From Luscinia megarhynchos (Eukaryota > Chordata > Aves > Passeriformes > Turdidae), in contig CM067572.1 in the NCBI GenBank assembly GCA_034336665.1, positions 3,712,286-3,776,285 on the forward strand: a DNA stretch of 64,000 nucleotides, in the 5' to 3' direction. This document shows, piece by piece, positions 14,801 to 27,029 of the stretch. The translations under genes were made by a program, and so were the position numbers. Positions within the stretch are counted from its first letter, which is position 1, and each line of letters starts with the position of its first letter. The notes under the pieces are model-generated. The model was not told the DNA's origin and did no database searches. It saw only the letters and a program-made list of their open reading frames with translations.

Positions 14801-15703
14801 CAGCACCGAGTCCATCCCTGGCCAAAGCAGGCTCTGCTCTCACACCAGTTTTACACCAGTTTAGCTCCTGGGCTCTGGGGCTGCTCCTTTAACATTCTAA
14901 GAGGAAAAAACCCTTTGAGCCAGTGCTGTCTGTGAGGCTCCTGCAGCTGACAGAAGGAACAGTCTGGGGAAAAGCTCTGTCTGGTCCTGCTCCTCTGATG
15001 GTTGAGGAAAAGGTATCTTGGAGAAGAAAGGGATAAGAAGCCCCAAGAATGAGAGAATTTGGCTGAAAACCCCACCAGTAAAACATACTTTCTCTTGCTA
15101 GCCTCCTGCAGAATATGTCTTCAAGGTATTGGCAGATTTGGACATACATAAAATATCTTTTACTAATACATTTTCACATTAAGTCGATCCAGATACTTTC
15201 TGAAATTAACTACCTTCTTCCACGTACTTCTATTAATTCTGTCCAGTGTCAAAATACAGCAGTAGAGGTTAATATTTGGACATAGCTGTTTTTCTAGCCA
15301 TTCATATCACTTTTATTTCCTTTCCTTTTTTGTTCTTTCCTTAACCTCTTTTTTACTGCTGTTAAATTCCTTGCTCTCATTTTTGCAGGAGTTCAGCCTT
15401 CCAGCCCTCTCTCCGATGCTGTTAGACATCAGCTCAGGCTCAGACTTATTGCTTCTGATATGTCACTCCTCAGGCAGGGAGCCTAAAGCAACACTGCTGC
15501 CTCCAGCCCTCGCAGGCTTCAGCTGGATCCTCACCGACCCACGGAGCACAGCAATTTCTGCAGCAGGAGCACAGAGGGAATATGTGGACCTGAAGAGCAA
15601 ACCCAGCACCTTCATTTACACTGAACCTCTGAAATGAGAGACTAAGCAGGAGGTCAAGGTGCACAGAGGTGATTTAGCCATGTTAGCTCGCTGAGATCTT
15701 GTG

Positions 15704-15742
15704 TAAATATATTTATATATATTTATATGTATTTATATATAA
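15704..15742. repeat. AT-rich simple repeat
   Basis: Low-complexity TATATTTATA-type sequence inside the MECOM intron. No further structure is seen. Confidence 0.8.
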
Positions 15743-18700
15743 CTGGCATAGCACTGGGGAAGGAGATGAAAGGAAGAGAACAGCATATTCAGGGCCTATT
15801 TAGTATAGGAAAAACACCAATCATCTCTTAAAAAGATGTCCCAAATTATCCCTGTGCAGAAAAGTGCCAGCAGAGATTTGTTTGCCTCCTTCTGCTCAGG
15901 GGTCTGACAGCAGCCCGTCAGACATGTCCCATTTCCCAGTCCTCTTCTCCCCACCAGCCCTGCCTCCTCTCTGGTCACCTCCACCTCATTTCCAGTGCTG
16001 CCTTTGCTGCTGGCAGTGAGACACAGCCCTTCTTTCTAGGAACACTGGCAGGATGAGTTTGATGGTTACTCTCTGTCACGTGCACAAGGTGCATAAACAA
16101 AGTGGGTAAAAAGACATCAAATATTTTCTCATTCTCTCTACTCTGTGCCACCAGGAAGCACAACATTTAAAAAGGAAATACAGTCATTGGCATTAATATT
16201 CCTTTTTTTCTCTAGTTTCTTCACCTTTTTTCCTTTCCCACAGTGGTCTCTGCATTCCCTCGTCTCACTCAAGCTGCATAAATAGTACTGAGCACTGATG
16301 AGGTCTAAATTCTGTTTAAAACCCCAGAAATTGATTTTAAGGTTATATCTGAGTCCTCAGACCAGTTAGAACTGGAAGAATAAATGTCTGTGATTTGGTG
16401 TCTAATAAACAAACTGCCAAGGTCAAGATGGCATCTTCTCCCATATCCATAACAACTTCCCTCAACATTTCAAGCTGTTGCATGTATCAGCAGTGCTCCA
16501 TTCTGTGCCCAGCCATGCTTAATTTCCCTTCCATAAATGACTTCCCAAAGAGAAGGGGGTGTGAATTACTACATAGTAAAATAGATTTTTTAAAAATGCC
16601 AAGTGTAAAATAGTTATTGTGTGAGGAACAAACCTAGTGGAGGTTTATCTTGTGAATTCTGGACCTAGGTTTACACACAGCCAAAAGGCTGAAGAACGAA
16701 TGGTTTTAATAGCCTGGTTTAAAAAATTAGTCTGGAGATAGTGGTGATCACCTCACCTGTAAAAACCGGGACTTTTAAATGTATTTCAAATTAGAAATGC
16801 TTCACCCTCCAAAAATAAGTGTATGTTGCTCATCCCTGGACCTGGGTCAAACTCTTCTGTTTCTTTAGAGGACTATCTCTTCCAAGGGCTATCCAAAGGC
16901 AGCCTTCCACAGCAGAGCTGCTGCCATGTCCTGCCCAGTGGTCTGACCCAAAAGTCAATCCAGGTCTGGTCCATTTTGGGAACCTGGAGAGCGTGGCACT
17001 GCTTCCCACAGCAGATCCAAGCACTGTAGGACCTTGGCTTCTGACATTTCTCCCTATTTACAAAACATTATATCAAAAACCGTTACGCTGGCAACAAAAT
17101 TGCAATCAGAAGTCCGGAAATTGCTAAATAAAGCCCATTTTACTGCTTAACTTCAAGGAAAACCATAAAATTATCAGCCCTCTCTTTCCTCGATATATTT
17201 TCTTCGCAGTTTGCGATGCTCCGTGGGGTATTTCGCTATGTGAACTCCGTGACGGTTTGGCTCCAAATTATCCGAACATAAAACTGAGCTTATGGAGCCT
17301 CACTCAGAGGTTGTGTGGACCCTTTTTATTGGCAGGGACTTTAAAAGAACCTTAATAAACCTTATAGGCTTGAGGGACTTTTTGGTTGCTGGCTCTTGCC
17401 AGCCGCGCTGCTCAGGTCCCTCTCGCATGGAAAGCGGGCTGGAACCACAATCCGGGGGTTTTATAGGGCTGGATTACCTGCCGGCGTTGCCTTCTTCCTT
17501 CCCTGTGAATCTCAGAGCTGTTTTCTTTGAAAGCAAGCAGGTGATGCTGCAAGGACTCTCATAGCTTAATGCGGCTTGATCACCCAAGATTATGGGCACG
17601 GCCAAAACTAATAGGGTCAGCTAAACCAGAGCCAGGGGGGCCATTTGCTGGTAGGGGGAAAGGGATGATGTGATTAAACTTGAAGCACGTCCACCCATGT
17701 GCAAGCCATGGAGTCCTGACTTTTCTTAAAGCATCCATTTCTCCTCAGGATTTTATTACTGCCTCCAGTGATGCTGTAATTGCACGTGTAGGGCAGCAGG
17801 CCCCAAGTTTAATCTGCATTTCTCAGGGCCTAAGCTCTGTATGGGCTGCCCATGTCTGCACAGAGCTCAGGCATCCAGTCCTGGCTGCATTCTGTGGTTG
17901 CTGTTTTAATTCAGGTCATAATAAATAATAATGTCAGGTTGGAAATAAACCTTCTGTGTTTGGTCCGTGACTGATCCTTCAGCTTGGTGCATGGTAGAAG
18001 CCCCAGCTGGGAAGGTTTGCTACATCCCATCCTGGGTCTGACTCTGCACCACCCCTTCTGGCTTTGGCTCAGCTCAGTTCACTCAAGGAATTGGTACAGC
18101 ACAGATAATTTCACCTTCTCTCTCATTCCGAGGCTGGTCACTGATACTGAAGACACTGCACGGGTTTGTTCACCAGATCTCTCTGATCTGCATCATCTGG
18201 AGTGACCTCGTGCGTCATTTCTTCATTTCTCAGTTACCTTGGCTCTATTAGGAAGCACAAGCTCATGGACAGTAATTATTCAGGCAGAGCATAGGTGCTT
18301 AATAGCATTTTCACAAGCAGCCAGTGACTACTGAAATATTGCTTTTTATATGAACTGGAAGAATCAGGACAAATATCTCATGCTGTTTATATTTTACAAT
18401 TAAGAAGTCTTCATTATTGCTGTAAATCATCATTATCATGGCACAGTAACAATGAAACAGCAAAACTATAAAGTAGTGCAGTTAGCCCAGATACAGCTGA
18501 TATTACTTTGCTTTTCTGTGTTGTATATTCTTAGACCAATACTCCATGCCAGTCTCTGTAGCCAAAAATACATCAAGAGCCTAAAAAAAGTAAAATAGAA
18601 ACATCACTTCAAAATTATTTCAAACAACATATTTCCTTTTTTTTCCCTTTATACAGAGCCACAAAGAGAATGGGAAAGATTAAAACTCACCAAAAGCATT

Positions 18701-19240
18701 GCTTAATTCCTCACCAAGGTGCAAGTAAATAAAAGGTGCCACGGTAAGTTCAAATCGCAAAGAGTTTTCAAGAGGGGAAGGTTAATCATTTCTGTCAAAC
18801 GTTGGAAATGTTAAATGGTTTTTAAATCAAAAATATAGGCACCACCAGTGACTCAAGCTGTGCTTTAGACATGTTTGGGGTGATTTTTTTCCAGCAGTCA
18901 GTGCTTGTCTCTCGCATACCTTCTGTTTGTCTGAGATGAAATCGGGAGGCAATAAATGGAGCACTTACTGGAGGAACCAGGTGCTTTGAGCAGCAGAGCT
19001 ATTTGTTCAGAAGGTACAAATTCAGGCTATTTGGAGAACCACAGTCCTTGGAATGGAGAGCCCTGCAGTGCAAGCCAGGGGTGCTGGACCCCTCCAACAC
19101 CCCCCAAGTGCCCACCACAGCCCCCGGGAGTCCTCAACCCATGGGAGAGACGGGGCACGGTGGGAAACAAGGACTCAGAGTCACCACAGTCCCCCCATCA
19201 GCAGTGTTCATATTTCGTCCTAATGGCTAGAATGGCTCTT

Positions 19241-19310
19241 AAATGAGGGCAGATTATAGGGCCAACCTAATTCACTTAGACTGATGTAAATCCAGGAATC
19301 TGTTACAGCA
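19241..19310. mobile_element. Ancient repeat arm (amniote palindromic family)
   Basis: The segment contains 'tagggccaacctaattc' and 'actgatgtaaatccagga'. These match the style of an old amniote palindromic DNA transposon whose arms read roughly 'gggccagattctg...gtgtaaatccggag'. Only one arm is clear. The assignment is from memory of the family and needs a repeat-library search. Confidence 0.4.
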
Positions 19311-19395
19311 TCACATGTTGGGGCTCACCGCAGAGCAAAATCTGCTGATAACCCCCCCAGCCCCAAGGATGGAGGGAAGCAGATTCCTCCAGCCA

Positions 19396-19462
19396 GACCC
19401 AGTCCAAGACCCATTGAAGTCGGTACAAGCTCCTTCAGCTCCAGTGGGTTTGGGATAAGGCC
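19396..19462. mobile_element. Ancient palindromic repeat relic
   Basis: The left part reads 'cagtccaagacccattgaag' and the right part 'ccagtgggtttgggataagg' followed by 'ccc'. The right half is an imperfect reverse complement of the left, with the diagnostic 'cccattgaagtc' core. This suggests a decayed non-autonomous DNA transposon of the family type common in turtles, crocodilians and birds. It lies close to another relic at 19241-19310. Confidence 0.5.
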
Positions 19463-22400
19463 CACAGTGAGCTCTGAGCCAGCTCTGCTGCCAAAACACA
19501 AAATCCTTTTCCATTGGCTTTGCCAGTTTGGTGTTAATACATGTGTGAAGGAGCTTGGGGCAGGGGGGGAAGTTTTTGAGGGTTTGTTTTTTTTAAACTG
19601 AGGAATGATTTCACCCTTGCCAGCATGTGGACTTTGTGCAAAAGAGCAAGAGAGGAGGCAGGAGATCATTTTGCTGAAGCCATCAGCTCCTGGCTGCAGC
19701 ATCCCAGCAGAGGGTGGATGTGTCCATCACAGGGACCCCTGGGTCCCTAAGGCCAGCTTAACCCCCTCCCTGTGCTGCAGAAGGGCAAATCTGGAGTCAT
19801 GGGTGAGCATCAGCACAGAGCCCTGCTCACCACACCCAGCTGGAACAAAAGGAGGCCTGATAAAACATGGGATGTGGGAGAAAAGTATTCCTTGGACACT
19901 GGTGATCCTCCCAACCCAGTGTAACAGGACCTGCTGCAAGCTGGTATCACTTTTATCTCATTTTCCCTATAAAACAACACTGCCCTGGGCAATCCTTCAG
20001 CTTTCTCTGCCACTCAGCTCTTTCCCCACTGCCTAGTTTTATGTTGCACATGTCCCACACAAGATGCTGCTGCCCCTTTGGCTTTCCAGGGGAAGGGCTC
20101 TGCCTTCCTGTGGCTTTCAGAGCATGTAGCCCAGCAGGTCTCAGAATCAAACTGGGGCTTTTCCAGGCTGCCTCAGTATAAACACTTTCAGTAGGGCACA
20201 TGTTATACGGTAAGATCATCCGAAACCAAACATTTTCCCACTGCACACAATAAACATCCATAATAAATTACATTATACAAAATATATTTATGGCTAATTT
20301 TTTAATTTAAACCACCTGGGAAATTTTTGTTAGGCTGGTTGATACGAAGGTCTCAGTATTCTGGTAATCTAATGATATCTAATAGACAAAATAGTATGAT
20401 GTTACAGCAGTCTCAAAGCTTTCATTTTCTGTATCCCTCTCAGAGATCAAACTGGCAGAACCCATATTTTTTGAAATTTTATACATAATTGGTGATGCAA
20501 TTGCCAAAAATAACCTATTCATAGAAGTCTTGCTCTTCTGGTTTCTAACTTACTGTAATCACGGAACAGAGCTTTGCAATGGAATATGGGTTTGGGTCAG
20601 GGAGCAAAGGGCTACGATTGTGTGGCAGTTTCCATTCTGTGGATTATTTTACAGGCAATTTAAATTTAGTTTGGAGTTTAAACAGGGCTAAAATGTAGTG
20701 CACCCATTCAGACATATAAGCAATTCTTCAGAAGAGAAATAAAGCTGTAACTTGGGTATATTTCTTTTCTGAATAAAATTTTGCTCCAATACAAGATTTT
20801 CTAAACAAAAGCTATCGGTGTCAAAGGAGACAAGAGTGTTTCTGTTGCATGAATTAAGCCCAGAACTGTAATCCTTCCTCCATAAAACTCTCATGCTCAT
20901 CACAGATTAGCCAAGATTTCCAAAAAAGACTCAAGATCATCACAGATCTCTCTCTAGTCAACACAAATCCCAGCTCAAGCTGTGGATCTGCAGCAAGCGC
21001 TGGCGGCTTGGTAGTTGCTGGACTCGTTTTAAAGTGCAGCCCATAGCTTTAGCTACTTCCTTGCCTCCTGTTGTTCCTGGGACTTGGAGGCCATGTGGTA
21101 CATTTCAGCCTTAACTCTGAATTTCCTTTATTCGGAGATCAAACTCTGACATTCCCTCAAGGTAGTGGGGGTTATGTCGTTGTGTATATCCCAGTTTAAA
21201 AGATAATGCTTCACTGAAACAGACCACAGCATTAAACCCTGAAATAAAACCAATTGTATTTCACTTCCGAGCTCTTATTGCTGGATTAACTCACATTTCT
21301 TTCTCTTTGTTACATATTTAGCACCAAATACAATATTCATTGCAGGCTAGCTTCCCTCCTCCCACACGTATCCGTGGCTGCCTTTTCTTCCAGCAGCACT
21401 GGAGAAGGCAATGCCTCGGCATAGCCTGGAAATGCAAACAAAAGGGAGGGAACATAAAGTCAATGAGTGATCAGACAGGGTTTCTTTATACCCTGAGAAT
21501 TGTGATTTTTTTGATTTAAAATGGCAGTGCAAAGAGATAAAGCCCTGGAGACAACAACATCCACTTCTCCTTAGTTCTCCATTCCCTTCCCCACCTTGCT
21601 GTTTCTCTGCCAGCAAACACCTCCCTCCAGCAGCTCCTGCAGCAAAGAGGTCCTGGACGTGCTTGATGATGTTACTGGTCTATACCATGATCTCTGCTGT
21701 CTTGTCTGGGTGTTAAGGGCTGCAGCAGTAACCTGTTGCACAGGAGCAGAGCAGGAACCCACTGGAAATCCATCTCAGAGCAGTGACCAAACCACTGACC
21801 CCAGACCCTGCACCCTGTATCCAAACCTCAGACCCTGTTCCTCCTTCCCACCCTTGAAAAACACATCCTTGCCCTCAGACCTGGGCATGGGGCATTTCTG
21901 AGGGTGCCTGTGATCCAGGTAGGCAGTGCTGAGGGTGGGAAACACTTTGAGCCAGATGTTGGTTCTGCCTGGTCAGAGCTGAACCTGGGATTTTTAATGA
22001 TCATTTAGTTTTTAAGTGCATTCCTGTGATCCCAGCCTTGAGCTTATGTCTCCATATGAAACTGCACAGCTTTAACTGGGTGCATAGATTATAAAATCAG
22101 GAAGAGTGGTCTGGTCTGCTACCCCTCTATAAGACAGGCTACAGGAATTCCCTAAATTAATTCCTGTTTGGATTAGCTCATATCTTTTTAGAAAAACAGC
22201 CAACTTTAATTAAGACAAAAGGAATTCCACTGATGTTGAAACCCACCCAGCTCTCAATAAATAGTTTTACTGGTTAAATACCTTCACTACTTAAAATATA
22301 AACTGCTTTTCTAATCTGCATTTGTCCAGTTCTAGCTCTGTCTACTGAATAACATGACACTTGCATCTGCTATTTGAAAACCATGTGGGATTAAACCTCT

Positions 22401-24332
22401 TTCTGCTCTTCATAAGCCACTTCTTGCCTAACTAAACTGAAATGATGTAAAACTGATTGTATTAAATTACAGCAAAAGAACACCAACTTGCTCCAAAAAT
22501 GACAGCAAACCTAGTTAAATTTTAAATAAACAAATATTATGAATTCTTGGTTGGAAACCTAAGTGTCTGAACAAGCCCTTCCAAAGCTAATGTACGTTTG
22601 TTTAAAAAAGTGGTTTACTGCAAAGCAAGGCAATTCTGTGGACAAGGTTTCATTAGCTGAGATTTATAAAACTCCATCTGCTTCCCCACTGCCCTTTCCT
22701 CGTCCACCCTGGGCTGGAGCAACCACCAACACTTTCTTTCTTCAACCACATACCTGTCCTGGCAGAAAATTCATCCCACTTTCTTCTTCAGCAACTCAGG
22801 CAGCTTTATCAGAGAGCTGTGCTCCCCAGGACAGGCAGAAATACCTTCTCTGTCCAGCCACCTTTACTTTCATGGGAAGGCAATAAATATTTTACAGTGG
22901 ATATTCCCACCATGGAAGCATACAATTAAAGTATTTGGGAAGCATCCCAAGGAACAGCCCCCAGGCTGCTGCATATCAGTACTGTGTTCCCTAATGCATC
23001 CAGAAGGTTTCAGAGCCTTTGTGGGTGCACAGATATTTGTGTCAGGACTACAAGCAGCCCAGGAGCCTGTGCATACCACAATACCCCTCTAAACTACACA
23101 CTGTACATATATTAGTTACAATTTCAAATATCAAATGGATTTACCTGCTTTTCTCTCTGTATGTGCACACACAGACGTAGGTATTACACACATAAATAAA
23201 CATATCTCTGTGGCATAAGCAGAAAAGTATGTTCTGAACACACATGTGTGCACACATCTCCACAAGCACAGCCACATGCACACTTAAATAAGTAGGTGAA
23301 TAGGTGAATATGAACACTAATAGCCATTTATGGCAAACAACAATGAAAGCTGTCCCTGGAGCCCGCCTAGGGTACAGCAGCCAAAATGATTGAGTATGTA
23401 CAGGGCACTGCTGCAGCAATGGCACTCACTTGGGCCTCCTTTTAGAAATGATTAATATTTAACCGACTTGGTGAACCTGGCTTTGGTTTTAGTTGTGATT
23501 AGATAACAGGGTGCACAGAGCTGTCCCACTGAGGACGTGGTGGGATGTCCAAGCAGCTGCCACTCGTGCTTTGCAAGAAGACAGACAGAAAGTGAGAAGG
23601 GGAGAGAGGGAGAGATAGGAGACAGCGAAAAACCAAAAAAACCAAAAGTCCTCAGCTCAGTTTGTGTTTGTTTGGAAAGAAAAGGGGGAAAAGCAGCCCG
23701 AGAGGCTGGTGTAATAAGATGCTGTAGCTTTCATGAAAGAGGTGAAATAATTTTAAACACAGACACACAATGAGTTTATTTATTTAGAAAGTTGTTAAAT
23801 AGAGTCTGGGAATTCAAATATTCAATGTTGACATTGTACAGAGCTGGCAGGGAGCCAGCCCCAGCTCTCCAGAGGGACCCAATGGCCACGGCGCCCAGGC
23901 CCTCGCCCCTCCCAGCCCACTAACTAGGTAAAAGCCATTAGTTATACCCACAAGCAATATCTGAATCCCAGTCAAATAATGTTGCCTCAGCCAGCCAACT
24001 TCAAAGGCGTGTAAGTGTGTTTGGCTTTTTAGTGCTGGAACTGCAGCAATATGTCACACTTTTGAAAGAGTTTTGTAAACAGTTCCTTCCCCTTTGTAGA
24101 AACATTTCTTAAGTTTCTTGTACCCCATGTAAACAGCGTTAATTAACAAGGGTTACATTTTTCATTTACAAGCAGGGCTGTATTAATAACGAGCTCGCCT
24201 TTCGGACCGTCCTTTTCCTTTGTGTCTTTCTCTGGCCGCAGAGCTCAGCCCTGGGCTCAGCCCCGGGCGGCAAAACTCGTCCCAGATTCAGGGGTAGCTG
24301 TTGTCCCTGAGTAAGAGAGAAGGATAGAAAGT

Positions 24333-24610
24333 GGGAAGAGGGAAGAAAAGGAAGGAGGAAAAAAGAAAAAAGGAGGAGAAAAAGAGAAGAGAAAAGAAAA
24401 GAAAAGAAAAGAAAAGAAAAGAAAAGAAAAGAAAAGAAAAGAAAAGAAAAGAAAAGAAAAGAAAAGAAAAGAAAAGAAAAGAAAAGAAAAGAAAAGAAAA
24501 GAAAAGAAAAGAAAAGAAAAGAAAAGAAAAGAAAAGAAAAGAAAAGAAAAGAAAAGAAAAGAAAAGAAAAGAAAAGAAAAGAAAAGAAAAAAGGAAAAGG
24601 AGGGAAGAAG
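24333..24610 (+). repeat. 278-base polypurine tract with (GAAAA)40 core
   Basis: Every base from 24333 to 24610 on the plus strand is A or G. The core at 24391-24590 is 40 essentially perfect GAAAA pentamers, flanked by irregular GGA/GAAA sequence. In the MECOM transcript orientation it reads as a long (UUUUC)n pyrimidine tract. Such mirror-symmetric purine tracts can form triplex (H-DNA) and are length-unstable, so the copy number in an assembly may not be exact. Reading frames through it, which give Phe-Leu-Ser or Lys-Arg-Glu runs, are artefacts. Confidence 0.98.
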
Positions 24611-24639
24611 CAATGAAGGAAGGGCAGAACGAGGGAGTG

Positions 24640-25560
24640 AAAAGCCACACGCGCGCTCTCCGCCCTGAAAAGGGTTAATGAAGCGCCTGGTGAAAATATG
24701 CCCGGCATATAATGGGATTGTCTGGCCCGTCCCCGCAGCCCCCCGTGCCCGCAGGAGCCGCCGGGGACAGCGCCGGGGATGCCGCCGGGCCGGGCCGGGC
24801 CGAACCCGGTACCGGGGCGGTGCCGGGCCGGGCGGGGCGGGCTGCGAGGGACAGACGGACAGACGGACAGGGGGACAGAAGGGCCGAGGGACCGGCGGCC
24901 GCCCGCGCTGCCGCCCCCGGGCCATCGGCACCCGGCGGCAAAGGCGATGCTGAAGCGACGGCAAATAAACAGCCGCGCCGAGAGGGCCGGCAGCCGGGCC
25001 ACGGCAAACATCTCCCTGCCCGAAAACAAATTCCCGGACAGTCTTAAACAGGCAAATAAACTTGCCGGCTCTGTTTTTCAATCAAGCCTTTTAAGTACTA
25101 GACTGAGGCAAATTACAGGCGCAGGAAAACCTGCTGAAACTTAGGAAAGTGCTATTTTACTATCTCAGATGGTTAGAGGGATCTGGATCTACCTTGACTG
25201 CACTAAATTGCCTGTAAAAAAGTGGTGATAAAGTGTAAAAGTAACAAGTGCCTCCTTATTCACGTGTGTTCCCCTAATCTGATCACCTTCTGTCTCTTTA
25301 TGAGGCTACTGGGTGGCTGGGGCTACCCCGGGCCGGCCGCGGGGCCGTGCTGGGGCGGGGGTTATTCGGGGATACGCTTTCAGCAGGCGGGCAAGAACCC
25401 ACCCGAGTGGAAAAGCAGCAGCCCCGGGGGCCGGGGCCTGTCCCGGAGCGGGGATGCCCGGGCAGGTGCAGCACCCCCGGGCCGCTCCCGCACCGCTCCC
25501 GCACCGCTCCCCGCTGCTCAGCGCCGGCCTCCCGAGAGCGCGCCGGGCACACCGACCGCA
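24640..25560. promoter_or_regulatory. Intronic CpG island(s) about 2-3 kb downstream of MECOM exon 1
   Basis: Two GC- and CpG-dense blocks (about 24640-25030 and 25310-25560) are separated by an AT-rich stretch. They include (CCGGG)-type runs near 24783-24840 and a small 'gacagacg' repeat near 24850. No convincing exon or translation start was found. They could be an alternative MECOM promoter, an enhancer-associated island or the start of a non-coding transcript. The evidence is base composition only. Confidence 0.6.
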
Positions 25561-26170
25561 GCAGCGTGTGCTTTCCCTTATTTTTACAGCTGGACATTTG
25601 AAAAATTCGCTGGCTATTCCCCGCGTGGCTCTTTTTGTTTCTTCTGCATTATTTTTCTATTTGTTTTTTTAAAGAGGGGGGCGAAGCCTTAAAATTATTT
25701 TTTAGCGATTTTACACCGAGGTCAAGAAAATATTCATCAGGTATTCTCCCTTAATTAGGAGGGAGAAAGCTTCCCTGGGTATTGGCGACACTTAGGCAAT
25801 CGGGGCGATTTTTTTGTTTCACGCAAAAAGCAATAAAAGTGAAATAATACGAGAAATGCGCTGTATCCCGATCTGTCTCTTTTTCCATGTAAAAGGGTGA
25901 AGGCTGCAAAATATTTTCCTATTCCTAATTCAGACAGAAAGAACTGAAAAACTAAAACACTTTTTCTCTCGAACGACTAAATAAAAGGGGTCGCCTCCAA
26001 CCCTCCTTCCACTTGCCATGAAACTGAGACGCTCTTCGGGGGGGGAAAGAAGCAGCTTTTCGAAACACAAAAAAAGAAATAAATCCCAGCTTTTTAAATA
26101 TGATTTCCTTTATGAGTCGATTGTAACCGAAGGATTATTTAATGCAACACATCTGTCTAGGAGGGGAGAG

Positions 26171-26197
26171 TGCTGCTGCTGCTGCTGCTGCTGCTGC
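26171..26197 (+). repeat. (TGC)9 trinucleotide repeat
   Basis: Nine perfect TGC units lie inside the MECOM intron; in the transcribed (minus) sense this is (GCA)9. The segment is not in a recognisable exon. The following GC-rich stretch (to about 26330) contains loose AGC/GGAGC repeats. Confidence 0.97.
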
Positions 26198-27029
26198 AAG
26201 ACGCGCAAAGTTTGCAGTCGATCGGATCTCGCCCGCAGAGCTGGAGCCGGAGCAGGAGCAGCAGCAGGAGCCCCGCATCGCTGCGCAGCCAGCAAAGCAA
26301 GGGAGAGGCGAGGAAACCTGACGGATTTTGTCAGGGGTGGGAGAGTTTTTTTCCCCATAACTAGCTCCAAAGCAGGGATGGCAACCTTGAGATTCAAAAA
26401 TATATTTGTTTTCAAGTTGAGGGTGCTGGACTATCCACTTTAAGATCACCTAATCAAACGCAGGTTGCTGCTGTTGTTCAGGTTCACAGAAAAGCTGATG
26501 ATGATCCAGGGACATCTTTAACATCCCCTTTTCCACGCTTCTCTATTTTTCCCCCTTTACAAATAAAGAGTAAATAAGCATCTGCTTTTTACGTCATGCA
26601 ACTTATGCAACAATTCATCTGACTTTTTTTTCTCCTGCCCAATTGTTTTCACTCGAGAATGAGTTGCCTTCGCCATGGATATCAAATGAAACTTGCCCAG
26701 ATGTGTCAGAGAAAATAAAGACATCAGTTGCTTTTAAAATAGGACGCGAAAACTGTCGAAGTTTTGTTGTTGAATCCCTCATTTAAAAAAAATAAAATTA
26801 AAAAAAATTAAAAGGAGCCCCAACACTTCAGCAGTTAAAAGCAGAGATCCCTATCATAAAGGAGAAACAGATGGGGTGAGCATAAGACAAATAATTAAGT
26901 AAGTCGGGCTTTGCGTGTGGACGGCCGAGCCCTCGCCTCGCGGAACACAGACCTTCGGGCGGCCAAACTGTATAAAAAACTGCTGGAAAAGCGCCTGAAA
27001 TTACAACATTTACATCAGCTTTTAGCGGG

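Noticed and set aside
24166..25081. Minus-strand frames of 274-287 codons near 24.2-25.1 kb
   Set aside because: They run through the GAAAA tract (Phe/Leu/Ser repeats) and a CpG island (Arg/Pro/Ala-rich); no domain or splice structure is present.
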